Below, piece after piece: positions 47,523 through 56,221 of a DNA stretch of 64,000 nucleotides (position 1 is its first letter; every line of letters starts with the position of its first letter). The stretch spans positions 62,001-126,000 of the forward strand of contig NZ_CAADFC020000022.1 of the NCBI RefSeq assembly GCF_900696085.1, in the 5' to 3' direction. The notes under the pieces are model-generated. The model was not told where the DNA came from. It did not search any database and saw nothing but the letters and a program-made list of their open reading frames with translations. A program made the translations under genes and the position numbers. The DNA is from Bradyrhizobium ivorense. Lineage in GTDB: Bacteria > Pseudomonadota > Alphaproteobacteria > Rhizobiales > Xanthobacteraceae.

Positions 47523-48949
47523 ATGTCGTAGTACAAATGGAACTCGTAGGGATGAGGTCGCAATCTGATGGGATCGACCTCCTTCTTCCGCTTGTAGTCG
47601 AGCCATGTTTCGATCACGTCGGCGGTGAAGACATCGTTGCGCAGCAGGAATGCGTGATCGCGTTCGAGCGCGTCCAGCGCCTGGTCCAGTGACCCCGGCG
47701 TCGACTTCACGTCCTTCGCCTCGGCCGGCGGCAGGTCGTAGAGGTTCTTGTCGATCGGGCTACCCGGGTCGATCTTGTTGCGGATGCCGTCGAGACCGGC
47801 CATCAGCATTGCGGCAAAAGCCAGATAGGGATTGCAGGAAGGATCCGGCGAGCGAAATTCGACACGCTTGGCCTTCGGGTTCGGCGAATACATCGGAATG
47901 CGGCAGCAGGCTGACCGGTTGCGCTGGGAATAGACCAGGTTGATCGGAGCCTCATAGCCCGGCACCAGACGCCGATAGGAGTTCGTGGTCGGGGCGCAAA
48001 GCCCGCACAACGCCCAGGCGTGGGTCAGCAGGCCGCCGATATAGTGGCGGGCGAGCTGGCTCAGTTCGGCATAGTCGCCCCTGTCGTAGAACAGGTTGGT
48101 CTCGCCTTTCCACAGCGACTGATGAACATGCATTCCAGACGCGTTGTCCTCGAACAACGGTTTCGGCATGAACGTTGCGGTCATGCCGTTCCGGCGAGCG
48201 GTGTTCTTCACCACGTATTTGTAGATCATCAGATTGTCCGCCATGCGCGTGAGCGTGGTGAAGCGCATGTCGATTTCGTTCTGCCCACCGGTCGCGACTT
48301 CATGGTGATGGGCTTCGATCTGGATGCCCAGCTGCTCCATGGTCAGCACCATTTCGGTGCGGAGCGCCTGCATGCTGTCCGTCGGGGGCACCGGAAAGTA
48401 TCCCTCTTTCGGGCGCGGCTTGTGTCCCAGATTGGGCGCTTCCTCCGAGCCGGTGTTCCAGCTGCCCTCACTGGAATCGATTTCGTGGAAAGCGTAATTG
48501 ATGCCCTGTCCGTAGCGCACGCTGTCGAACACGAAGAATTCCGCCTCCGGACCGAAGTAGCTGATATCGGCGTGGCCCGTGGCCTTCAGGTGGGTTTCGG
48601 CTTTCTGGGCGATGTAGCGGGCATCACGGCTATAGGATTGACCGGTCGTGGGGTCGCGGATGTTGCAGATCAATACCAGGGTGGATGCAGGGGAATACGG
48701 GTCGAGAAAGGCCGTGGTCGGATCCGGAACGACCAGCATGTCGCTTTCCTGGATTTCCTGAAAGCCGCGGATCGATGAGCCGTCGAAGCCAATTCCCTCT
48801 CCGAGAGCCTCGACGCTCGCGGCGCTCGGCGGGACGGAAAAATGTTGCCATACCCCCGGCAAATCGGTGAAACGCAGATCGATCATCTGCACTTTCTCGT
48901 CCTTGATCGCCTTCACGATATCTTCGGCTGTTGCGCACTTTGGAAACAT
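47519..48949 (-). CDS. glnA: Type I glutamine synthetase, divergent paralogue
   Basis: The 476-residue GSI enzyme makes glutamine from glutamate, ammonia and ATP. It has [31 protein letters not shown] (metal ligands), the [16 protein letters not shown] motif, [21 protein letters not shown] (split as [21 protein letters not shown]), [16 protein letters not shown] and NLYDLPPAE with the adenylylation-type Tyr. No PII gene is adjacent, as would be expected for the main rhizobial glnA operon, so I take it as a second glutamine synthetase, perhaps acquired. Confidence 0.9.
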   Translation of the reverse strand: MFPKCATAEDIVKAIKDEKVQMIDLRFTDLPGVWQHFSVPPSAASVEALGEGIGFDGSSIRGFQEIQESDMLVVPDPTTAFLDPYSPASTLVLICNIRDPTTGQSYSRDARYIAQKAETHLKATGHADISYFGPEAEFFVFDSVRYGQGINYAFHEIDSSEGSWNTGSEEAPNLGHKPRPKEGYFPVPPTDSMQALRTEMVLTMEQLGIQIEAHHHEVATGGQNEIDMRFTTLTRMADNLMIYKYVVKNTARRNGMTATFMPKPLFEDNASGMHVHQSLWKGETNLFYDRGDYAELSQLARHYIGGLLTHAWALCGLCAPTTNSYRRLVPGYEAPINLVYSQRNRSACCRIPMYSPNPKAKRVEFRSPDPSCNPYLAFAAMLMAGLDGIRNKIDPGSPIDKNLYDLPPAEAKDVKSTPGSLDQALDALERDHAFLLRNDVFTADVIETWLDYKRKKEVDPIRLRPHPYEFHLYYDI

Positions 48950-49065
48950 GGCTTCGCTCCTGTCATGGAGAGCCGCGTCGATGAGATTGTGCTGCCGTTC
49001 TCAAGCCGCCATAGGGCAGCTTGAGACTGATCCCGCTCCAGGTTCTGCGCAGCTCGCGGGCGGCC

Positions 49066-49248
49066 TCAGCTTTGGTGCGGCCCGCGCATCAGCTTCATGG
49101 CGTCTTCGATATGCCGCCAGGTTCTGGCCAGCTCGGCCTCGCCTTTTGCTTCAAGCTCGATGGCGTTTTGGGCAGCTTCCGCAATGGCCTTGGCGCCATG
49201 TGCCTCGAGCAACTGCCGCGCATAGCTGTGGATGTCGATTTCTCGCAT
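49066..49248 (-). CDS. Small conserved helical protein
   Basis: The 60-residue protein starts MREIDIHSYARQLLEAHG, continues AIAEAAQNAIELEAKGEAEL and ends in ARTWRHIEDAMKLM, a compact two- or three-helix protein. Similar short proteins are common in rhizobia and have no known function. GAGAGGAG lies about nine bases before ATG 49248 on the minus strand, which fixes this start over a longer frame from 49278. Confidence 0.65.
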   Translation of the reverse strand: MREIDIHSYARQLLEAHGAKAIAEAAQNAIELEAKGEAELARTWRHIEDAMKLMRGPHQS

Positions 49249-49497
49249 GGCGTCATACTCCTCTCGTCCTGAGCGCAACCGTAAACACCGGTCGGGCCGC
49301 GAACCGCAGACGTTGACACCTGGTCAAGCGCACGCAGTGTGCATCTTGCTGCGGCGCGATTGCAAGAGCCCTTTCCGGGTAGCGGGGACGCCCGGGTGGA
49401 CGTCGGCTACGGATCAGCAGCGGCAACAGATCGCAGGTCCGGCTAGATGCTTTTTGCTCCCGCCGCACCATATCCGGGGAAGAGGGAGGTGAGGATT

Positions 49498-49860
49498 ATG
49501 CGCATTCAACACTGGCAGGATGCTGCCAGCCTGTTGGTGGGAGTCTGGCTGATTGCGTCGCCGTTTGCACTGGGCTTCTCCGGGGCAGCTCTCTGGATCT
49601 CCATCGCACTCGGATTGGGCGTCGTGCTGTTTGCCTTGGAGGCATTCATCATTCCGTCCTATCTGGAGGAGTGGGGCGAGATGCTGATGGGAGCGGCTCT
49701 GGTGTTGGCACCCTGGACGTTCGGCTACGAACAGGGACCGGTCACCACGAGCAGCGTGCTCGGCGGAATCGTGGTGATCGCGCTCGCTTGCTGGGAGCTG
49801 ACGACAGATCGTGATTTCGCCACCTGGTGGCACGATCGCTGGCATCACCGAGCTGGCTGA
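49498..49860 (+). CDS. SPW-repeat membrane protein
   Basis: The 120-residue protein has four predicted helices in two repeats, WQDAASLLVGVWLIASPFALGF and EWGEMLMGAALVLAPWTFGY, each with the (S/A)P-hydrophobic motif of the SPW repeat family, and a His/Trp-rich C-terminus (WWHDRWHHRAG). It is an inner-membrane protein of unknown function. Start ATG 49498 follows GGGAGGTGAGG. No promoter could be assigned. The 239 bases that follow, up to the MFS gene, hold nothing I can identify. Confidence 0.78.
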   Translation: MRIQHWQDAASLLVGVWLIASPFALGFSGAALWISIALGLGVVLFALEAFIIPSYLEEWGEMLMGAALVLAPWTFGYEQGPVTTSSVLGGIVVIALACWELTTDRDFATWWHDRWHHRAG

Positions 49861-50099
49861 GGGGAAGCGAACCGGGTTGTTGGCCTGACCGCCAGCGACT
49901 GGCGGCCGGAGAGCTTGAATTTGCCTGGCGCTGCATCCCCTCCGGCTGCGTTGACGCATCGCGGATGCCGGTTCTGCAAGGAAATCACGCCCGAGCGACG
50001 GCGAGTGCGGGACGATCCGGAAGCCTCGCCCCGCACGTGGTGGAACGCCGATCATGAACCTTGCTGCGGGGTTAGCTGTGCCGCAGCAAGGTCACTCCG

Positions 50100-51428
50100 T
50101 CACGGCGCGGTTCGCGCCTCGATCTGCTCCCAAATTTTGGTCTCGCGTGTCTCCGGCATGATGAAGAGCGCGATTATGAAGCACACCGCGGGAACGGCGA
50201 TCGGGTAGATCAGCGCGTAGCCTATGCTGCCGGTCGCTGCGAAGGCAGCTGATGTGATGAACGGCACCAATCCGCCGCCCCAACCGTTGCCGATGTGATA
50301 CGGCACCGAGACCGAGGTGTACCTGATCCTGGCCGGGAAGAACTCCGCCAGGAATGCACCGACCGGCCCGTACACCATCCCGACGTAGCAGACGAGGATG
50401 AAGACGATGAGGATGGCGACCGGATAGTTGATGTGTCCCGGCTGCGTGACCGTGCCGAGCCACAGATACAGCGGATAGTAGGTGATCGCGGCAAGCAGCA
50501 TTCCGCCGAGGATCACGGGTTTACGGCCGATCTGATCCGACAGCCAGCCAAAGAAGATCAGGCTCGGCGTTGCGATCAGCAGCGCGGTTCCCACGATGTA
50601 GGCAGAGGTGATCGCATCGACCTTGGAGACCTGCTGCAGGAAGTACAGCGCCCAGAATTGACCGCTGTACCAGACCACGCCCTGTCCGATCAGGACGACG
50701 ATGGCGATCAGGATGTACTTGATGTTGGCGCTGAGGAAAGCTTCCCGCCAGGGATTCCTGGTCATCTGTCCGCGCGCCTTGATCTCCTGGAAAATCGGCG
50801 TCTCCTGGAGCTGAAGGCGGATGTAGATGGCGATGGCCACCAGCAGGAACGAGACCAGGAATGGAACGCGCCATGCCCATTCGTCGAAGGCCTGATTGCC
50901 TGCCCAGGTCCGGGTCAGGACGATCACGGCCAGCGACACCACGATCCCGAGCGTCGGCGAGGTTTGGAGCCAGCCGGTATAGTAGCCGCGGCTGTCGTCC
51001 GGAACATGCTCGGCGACATAGGTGATGGCGCCGCCATATTCGCCGCCCAGGCATAGACCCTGGACCATCCGCAAGCCGAACAGAACGAAAGCGGCCGTCA
51101 GGCCGATCGACTGATAGGTCGGGATCAGTCCGATCGCGCCCGTTCCCAGGCCCATTCCGCTCAGCGTAATGAGGAATGTATATTTGCGGCCGATCCGATC
51201 GCCCATCCATCCGAACAGGAAAGCCCCGAGCGGACGGATCAGGAATCCCGCAGTGAACAGCGCGATCGTGCTCAGCAGGGCTGCGACGGGGTGGGATTGC
51301 TCAAAGAACTTGACCGACAGCACTGCGGCCAGGCTGCCGAAAATGTAGAAATCGTACCACTCAATGATGTTTCCCACTGACGCAGCAACAATCACGCGAC
51401 GAAAATCGCTTGGTACTTGAATAGCCAT
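50100..51428 (-). CDS. MFS metabolite:proton symporter (MHS family)
   Basis: The 442-residue protein has twelve predicted membrane segments and the metabolite:H+ symporter signatures: NIIEWYDFYIFGSLAAVLS in helix 1, GWMGDRIGRKYTFLIT between helices 2 and 3, and RMVQGLCLGGEYGGAITYVAE. Relatives import dicarboxylates, alpha-ketoglutarate or proline/betaine. The substrate here is unknown. It stands alone between two intergenic regions. Confidence 0.9.
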   Translation of the reverse strand: MAIQVPSDFRRVIVAASVGNIIEWYDFYIFGSLAAVLSVKFFEQSHPVAALLSTIALFTAGFLIRPLGAFLFGWMGDRIGRKYTFLITLSGMGLGTGAIGLIPTYQSIGLTAAFVLFGLRMVQGLCLGGEYGGAITYVAEHVPDDSRGYYTGWLQTSPTLGIVVSLAVIVLTRTWAGNQAFDEWAWRVPFLVSFLLVAIAIYIRLQLQETPIFQEIKARGQMTRNPWREAFLSANIKYILIAIVVLIGQGVVWYSGQFWALYFLQQVSKVDAITSAYIVGTALLIATPSLIFFGWLSDQIGRKPVILGGMLLAAITYYPLYLWLGTVTQPGHINYPVAILIVFILVCYVGMVYGPVGAFLAEFFPARIRYTSVSVPYHIGNGWGGGLVPFITSAAFAATGSIGYALIYPIAVPAVCFIIALFIMPETRETKIWEQIEARTAP

Positions 51429-51861
51429 GTGCTGCTCCTATCAAATGCAAACACTACGCCTCGCGTTTTTCAGCGATCGATCCGCTCGCGGCGTGCGCGT
51501 GGTGCACGGCGTTACAGGCGAGATTGGCGAGTTCGTCCGCAACGCCTGGTCTCAGGCGGAGTTCTGGGCCACCTGAGAAGAGCTCCAGCGGCCTTCACGT
51601 GCCGCGAGCCGTTACTGCCTCATCCCTGTCTGATCGGGAGTGGAGGCATCCGGACAGTCTAATCCCAATGGGATTCGGTACCTAATGAGACTTTCGGCTC
51701 GATCGGTTTGACGCAGGCCGCAGGAGAGGGGCCGGCGCGGGAGCCGCGGCGCAGGCCGGTCCTGGTATCGAGCCTTGCCGGTTCGTATTCTGGATCCGTT
51801 CCGCTAGCGGCAAGGTCACAGCTTCCGGTAGCTTGGCGTCCCGGCAGGGATCGCAAGCGGA
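51429..51861. other. Gene-poor divergent region between MFS and comEC genes
   Basis: No complete gene is seen in these 433 bases, which must hold the promoters of both divergent genes. An odd-length palindrome AATCCCA-A-TGGGATT lies at 51661-51675. A short frame ending GEFVRNAWSQAEFWAT at about 51575 reads like a protein C-terminus but has no visible start. Confidence 0.4.
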
Positions 51862-54147
51862 ATGGCGGAGCAGGGCACGACGCCGGGCGGCAAACGCGGC
51901 TACGCGGGGACGTGGCCGCCGCGCGCGGCCGCGCCGGCCGGCGGCTACGCGCCGGACCGTCCCAGCATCTGGCCGCCGCTGGTCGAGACGCTGCGGCAAT
52001 GGGCGCGCGCGGAGGCGGGCGCTGGGCGGCTGCTGCCCTGGGTGCCGGTGGCGTTCGGCACCGGCATCGCCTTCTATTTCGCGGCCGAGCGCGAACCGAT
52101 GCTGCCCGCCGCGGCAGCCGTTGCGATTGCGCTGTGCGCGCTTGCCGTCCTGCTGCGGCGCCAGCGGCTGTTTCCCGTCATCGTCATGGTAGCGGCGGTT
52201 GCGGCGGGATTTGCCACCGCGACCTGGAAGACGGCGCGCGTCGCGCACGGCGTGCTGGCGCGGCCGATGTTCTCGGTGGCGCTGACCGGCTTCGTCGAGA
52301 CGCGCGACATCAGGGAGAAGACCGACCGCTTCGTGCTGCGCGTGGTCACGATGGAGAGCCCGCGGGAGACCACAAAACTTGAGCGCGTGCGGCTGTCGGT
52401 GAAGAAGGGCACCGCGCCTGAGGTCGGCAGCTTCGTCGAATTGAAGGCGCGGCTGCTGCCGCCGCTCGGGCCGCAGCGGCCGGGCTCCTATGATTTCGGC
52501 CGCGACCTGTATTTTCAGGGCATCGGCGCCTCCGGCTTCGTGATGGGCGCGGTCAAGAGTAAGGAGGCGCCGGCGAGCGGTGGCTTCGCGCTGCGCTACG
52601 CCGCCTTCATGCAGGGCCTGCGCGACGCCATTGATGCGCGGATCCGCACCACGCTCGACGGCGACCGGCGCGCGATCGCGACCGCATTGCTGACCGGCCG
52701 GCGCGATGCGATCTCGCCGCCGGTCAACGATGCGATGTTCATCTCCGGGCTCGGCCACGTGCTGTCGATCTCCGGCTACCACATGGCGGTCGTCGCCGGC
52801 GTGGTGTTCTTTGCGGTGCGGGCGCTGCTGGCGCTGTTTCCGGCGCTGACGGCCGCGCATCCGATCAAGAAATGGGCGGCTGCGGCCGCGCTGCTCGCCG
52901 CCGCTTTCTATCTCGCGCTGTCGGGCGCGGAGGTCGCGACGCAGCGCTCATTCTTCATGACGGCGGTGGTGCTGATCGCTGTCATGGTGGATCGCCGCGC
53001 CATCACGTTCCGGACGCTGGCGGTGGCGGCGCTGATCGTGCTCGCGATCGCGCCGGAAGCGCTGGTGCATCCGAGCTTTCAGATGTCGTTTGCCGCAACC
53101 CTCGGGCTGGTGGCGCTGGTGCAGATCGGGATGCCGAGCCTGTTGGCATCGCCCGACCATTCGGTGACGGCACGCGTCGCGCTGTGGGGCGGGCGCGAGC
53201 TTGCGGTGCTGGTGCTGGCCTCGCTGGTGGCGGGGCTCGCGACCACGCCCTATGCCGCGTTCCATTTCCATCGGGTGACGCCCTACGGGCTGCTCGCCAA
53301 TCTCGCGGCGATGCCGGTGGTCTCCGCGATCGTGATGCCGGCGGGCCTGCTCGGGCTCGCCGCGATGCCGTTCGGGTTCGACGGCGTGTTCTGGGCGATC
53401 ATGGGATTTGGCATCGACTGGATGATCGTGGTGACGCAGTGGGTCGCCGCACTGCCGGGCGCAGTCGGCCGGATGGCGGCATTCGGCACCACCCCGCTGA
53501 TCGCGGCGAGCGCCGGGATCATCCTGCTCGGGCTGTTGCGCACGCCGCTGCGCTGGTCGGGCGCGGCGTTGCTGGTGGCGGCCTTGGTTTGGGCGGTGCG
53601 GGCGCCGCTGCCGGACATTCTGATCTCCGCCGATGGCCGCAATGTCGCGGTGCGCGGCGGCGACGGGCGGCTGCATCTGATGCACAGCGCGCGGGACGCC
53701 TTCGTGGTCAAGGAATGGCTGGCGGCGGATGCCGACGCGCGGACCGCGGGCGATGCGTCGCTCGGCGAGGGCGTCTCCTGCGACGAGGCCGGTTGCGTCA
53801 CCCGGCACCGCGGCGGCGGCTTTGTCGCGCTGTCGACGCGGCCGGAGGCGCTGGCCGACGATTGCGAGCGGGCTGCGGTGATCGTGACGGCGCGGCAGGT
53901 CGCCCAGGGCTGCGCGGCGTCGGTGATCGATGCCGAGCGGCTGCGCCGGCACGGCGCGCTGGCGCTGCGCCGGATCAGCGACGGCTTTGCGATCGATGCG
54001 GTCAAGCCCGGCGGCATCGACCGGCCGTGGTCGCCGGCGGTTCCCGGCGACGGCGACAGCGAGACAACGCTGCGGCTGCCCGCCAGCGCGGCACGCCCCG
54101 CCGTCGATGCAACGCCGGCCGAGGCCGATCTGCAGGTCGATGATTAG
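51862..54147 (+). CDS. comEC: ComEC/Rec2 DNA uptake channel protein
   Basis: The 761-residue inner-membrane protein has N-terminal membrane helices, a periplasmic DUF4131/OB-like domain (about 140-260), the Competence domain with SGLGHVLSISGYHMAVVAGVVFF (as SGLGHVLSISGYHMAVVAG, residues about 295-313) and many helices, and a C-terminal beta-lactamase-like region that lacks obvious HxHxDH metal ligands. It would carry single-stranded DNA into the cytoplasm. No other competence gene is in the window. It is convergent with the small gene at 54144. Confidence 0.9.
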   Translation: MAEQGTTPGGKRGYAGTWPPRAAAPAGGYAPDRPSIWPPLVETLRQWARAEAGAGRLLPWVPVAFGTGIAFYFAAEREPMLPAAAAVAIALCALAVLLRRQRLFPVIVMVAAVAAGFATATWKTARVAHGVLARPMFSVALTGFVETRDIREKTDRFVLRVVTMESPRETTKLERVRLSVKKGTAPEVGSFVELKARLLPPLGPQRPGSYDFGRDLYFQGIGASGFVMGAVKSKEAPASGGFALRYAAFMQGLRDAIDARIRTTLDGDRRAIATALLTGRRDAISPPVNDAMFISGLGHVLSISGYHMAVVAGVVFFAVRALLALFPALTAAHPIKKWAAAAALLAAAFYLALSGAEVATQRSFFMTAVVLIAVMVDRRAITFRTLAVAALIVLAIAPEALVHPSFQMSFAATLGLVALVQIGMPSLLASPDHSVTARVALWGGRELAVLVLASLVAGLATTPYAAFHFHRVTPYGLLANLAAMPVVSAIVMPAGLLGLAAMPFGFDGVFWAIMGFGIDWMIVVTQWVAALPGAVGRMAAFGTTPLIAASAGIILLGLLRTPLRWSGAALLVAALVWAVRAPLPDILISADGRNVAVRGGDGRLHLMHSARDAFVVKEWLAADADARTAGDASLGEGVSCDEAGCVTRHRGGGFVALSTRPEALADDCERAAVIVTARQVAQGCAASVIDAERLRRHGALALRRISDGFAIDAVKPGGIDRPWSPAVPGDGDSETTLRLPASAARPAVDATPAEADLQVDD

Positions 54148-54371
54148 TGGTGGTCGGAGGAGGGGGCGGTCGGCAGCTCGAACAGGCCGAGGTGGTATTC
54201 GTCGGCATCGGGGCCGGCGTCAGGCTTCTTGACCAGGGTGAAGACGGCTTCGGGAAACTGCTGCCAGACCTTGAGGTCATCGGCGGTCACGGTCAGCCAG
54301 CCGAACCGGAACATGTAGCGGCCCGGTTCCGTGACGCGTCCAGCTCGCTGCCATGTGACCTTGTCGACCAC
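54144..54371 (-). CDS. Small conserved hypothetical protein
   Basis: The 75-residue protein reads VDKVTWQRAGRVTEPGRYMF, then RFGWLTVTADDLKVWQQFPE and FTLVKKP..., a pattern I recall from Bradyrhizobium hypothetical proteins. There is no signal peptide or membrane helix. GTG 54371 is favoured because the longer frame from 54518 runs through a 21-bp tandem repeat and looks unlike a protein. It overlaps the comEC stop by four bases. Function unknown. Confidence 0.5.
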   Translation of the reverse strand: MVDKVTWQRAGRVTEPGRYMFRFGWLTVTADDLKVWQQFPEAVFTLVKKPDAGPDADEYHLGLFELPTAPSSDHH

Positions 54372-54399
54372 CGCACGTCCTCCGCGCGGGATGATGCGC

Positions 54400-54462
54400 C
54401 AAGGTGCCGTTCGGCGCAACCAAGGTGCCGTCCAGCGCAACCGAGCCGGCGTCCGGCGCAAC
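54400..54462. repeat. Three tandem 21-bp units
   Basis: Units at 54400-54420, 54421-54441 and 54442-54462 share the frame CAAGGTGCCG...GGCGCAAC with few differences. The unit length is a multiple of three, so any frame crossing it encodes a seven-residue repeat. It lies upstream of the small gene at 54144-54371. Confidence 0.7.
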
Positions 54463-54555
54463 CTCACTGATGCGCCCCGGAACGGAACTCCGGGGTCGCT
54501 CGAAATCGCTTTGGTCACCCGCCGCGGGACAGCTCATCCTGCGGCGACGATGCGC

Positions 54556-54984
54556 TCAACCCAAAAACAGCGATGCGAATGCGGAGGGCCGCCGCTCTGC
54601 GACCTTGGGCTTGTGCTCGACGGTCGGATGCAGCGCCGGCAGCTGCAGCACGGTGACGCGCTGGCCTTCGACGAGCTGGGTCACCAGCACATGGCTGCCG
54701 TCGGGGAATTCGACCGCGTCGTGATGGCGATCCGGCACGTCGGGCTCGACCTCGTTGAACACGCCGACCCGATAGCCGATCGTCTTGGTCCAGATCCACC
54801 GGCTGTCGTAGCGGACGTTCTCGACGAAGGCGAGTTCGGTGCCGGGCAGCATGCAGACCGCGACGTTGGGATCGTTCTCCGAGGCAAAACCGCGGGTCGA
54901 CGTGCCGCGGAAAGTCGTGCTGATCAGCGTCTCTCCGACGACGGCGGGACGCGATTGCACCGCATGCAGGCTATAGTCACACAT
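54556..54984 (-). CDS. Conserved hypothetical protein (MCDYSLHAV type)
   Basis: The 142-residue protein begins MCDYSLHAVQSRPAVVGETL, contains TRGFASENDPNVAVCMLPGTEL, IWTKTIGYRVGVFNEVEPDV and HHDAVEFPDGSHVLVTQL, and ends in ASLFLG. It is beta-rich and soluble. This family is frequent in Bradyrhizobium, as I recall, and has no assigned function. A GGAAGGCTCCTC-type purine stretch is not evident before the start, but the N-terminus is the conserved one, so ATG 54984 is preferred over a longer frame. Confidence 0.65.
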   Translation of the reverse strand: MCDYSLHAVQSRPAVVGETLISTTFRGTSTRGFASENDPNVAVCMLPGTELAFVENVRYDSRWIWTKTIGYRVGVFNEVEPDVPDRHHDAVEFPDGSHVLVTQLVEGQRVTVLQLPALHPTVEHKPKVAERRPSAFASLFLG

Positions 54985-55309
54985 CGGAAGGCTCCTCTGT
55001 CGAGGTAGCGACCCGTGCCTCTCCTTGAGGCGCGGGCCTCTACCAGAGTGGACGATAGCGAACGAGTGTTTTCTCGTTTCGAGGCGATTGTACGACTGGC
55101 CACGGACGGCCTCAATCACAAACACGCTACAGCGCGTCGGCGGTATCTGGGCGCATCTGGTGCAAGTCACACGTCGCGCTATCCGCCAAGCAACGGTCCG
55201 ATGTGTCGCTCCGTTCCTCGATCGGGATGACTTTTCTTCGAATCGTCATCCCGCCCGATAGTTTTGCTTGAGCATGATCTCCGCGCAGACGATCAAGTGC
55301 CGCCGGCGC
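54985..55309. other. Intergenic region downstream of lexA
   Basis: No gene is seen in these 325 bases. A 9-bp hairpin CGGGATGAC (55223-55231)/GTCATCCCG (55245-55253) could mark the lexA 3' end, without a U-run. A fragment GAGCATGATCTCCG near 55272 resembles half of the GCATGATC dispersed repeat. Confidence 0.4.
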
Positions 55310-56014
55310 CTAGTATTTCCTGTACAGGCCGATCAGCTTGCCCTGGATGCGCACCCGGTTCGGCGGCAGGATGCGCACTTCATAGGCGGTGTTGGCCGGC
55401 TCGAGCGCGATCGATGCACCGCGGCGGCGGAAGCGTTTCAGGGTGGCTTCCTCCTCGTCGATCAGCGCCACCACGATGTCGCCGGTGTTGGCGGTGTCGT
55501 TGCGCTGGATCAGCGCCATGTCGCCGTCGAGGATGCCGGCGTCGACCATGGAGTCGCCGCGCACTTCGAGTGCGTAGTGCTCGCCGGCGCCGAGCATGTC
55601 CGGCGGCACGCTGATGGTGTGGCTGCGGGTCTGCAGCGCCTCGATCGGCGTACCGGCCGCGATCCGGCCCATCACGGGGACGGCGACCGGACGGTTGCCG
55701 TCGTCCTCGGCCACCGGCGGCGTCGAGGAGCGCTTGCCGAGCGCGCCCTCGATCACGCTCGGGGTGAAGCCGCGGCGGCCATTGCCGCCGCCGGCGGCCA
55801 GTTCGGGCAGCTTGATCACCTCGATCGCGCGCGCCCGGTTCGGCAGGCGGCGGATGAAGCCGCGCTCCTCCAGCGCGGTGATGAGGCGGTGGATACCGGA
55901 TTTCGAGCGCAGGTCGAGCGCATCCTTCATCTCGTCGAAGGAGGGCGGCACGCCGGCCTCTTTCAGACGTTCATTGATGAAACGCAGAAGTTCGTACTGT
56001 TTGCGCGTGAGCAT
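55310..56014 (-). CDS. lexA: LexA SOS repressor
   Basis: The 234-residue repressor has an N-terminal winged helix ([20 protein letters not shown], with [20 protein letters not shown] as recognition helix) and a C-terminal S24 autoprotease domain: cleavage site Ala120-Gly121 ([13 protein letters not shown]), nucleophile Ser155 (RGDSMVDAG) and general base Lys193 (ATLKRF). It is longer than E. coli LexA through a Gly/Arg-rich linker, as usual in alphaproteobacteria. RecA filament formation triggers self-cleavage. An SOS box in its promoter indicates autoregulation. Confidence 0.96.
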   Translation of the reverse strand: MLTRKQYELLRFINERLKEAGVPPSFDEMKDALDLRSKSGIHRLITALEERGFIRRLPNRARAIEVIKLPELAAGGGNGRRGFTPSVIEGALGKRSSTPPVAEDDGNRPVAVPVMGRIAAGTPIEALQTRSHTISVPPDMLGAGEHYALEVRGDSMVDAGILDGDMALIQRNDTANTGDIVVALIDEEEATLKRFRRRGASIALEPANTAYEVRILPPNRVRIQGKLIGLYRKY

Positions 56015-56144
56015 CTCGAGTATTCCCCCGGTTGATAGCGTCGTTCGATTCCGAGACTTCGGAAGACCCGGAGCACGGCGCTCCGCGATGAACTCCCGAT
56101 TGTAGACACCAGTACTCGAAACAAATCATGAACGGACACTATAT

Positions 56145-56159
56145 GTTCGATATGTGTTC
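56145..56159 (-). promoter_or_regulatory. LexA box upstream of lexA (GTTC-N7-GTTC)
   Basis: GTTC (56145-56148), seven bases, GTTC (56156-56159) lies 131 bases upstream of the lexA start. It is an exact match to the alphaproteobacterial SOS operator and supports autoregulation. A TATAGT-like -10 follows it on the minus strand. Confidence 0.85.
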
Positions 56160-56221
56160 CGCAACCACTTAATTTCAGGTGAACGTAACGGGCAATCGGC
56201 GAAGTGGCGGCCGCGCGAGGC

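Noticed and set aside
51480-51577. Possible 3' remnant of a coding gene ending GEFVRNAWSQAEFWAT
   Set aside because: No start, no upstream continuation and no recognised family; too short to call a pseudogene.
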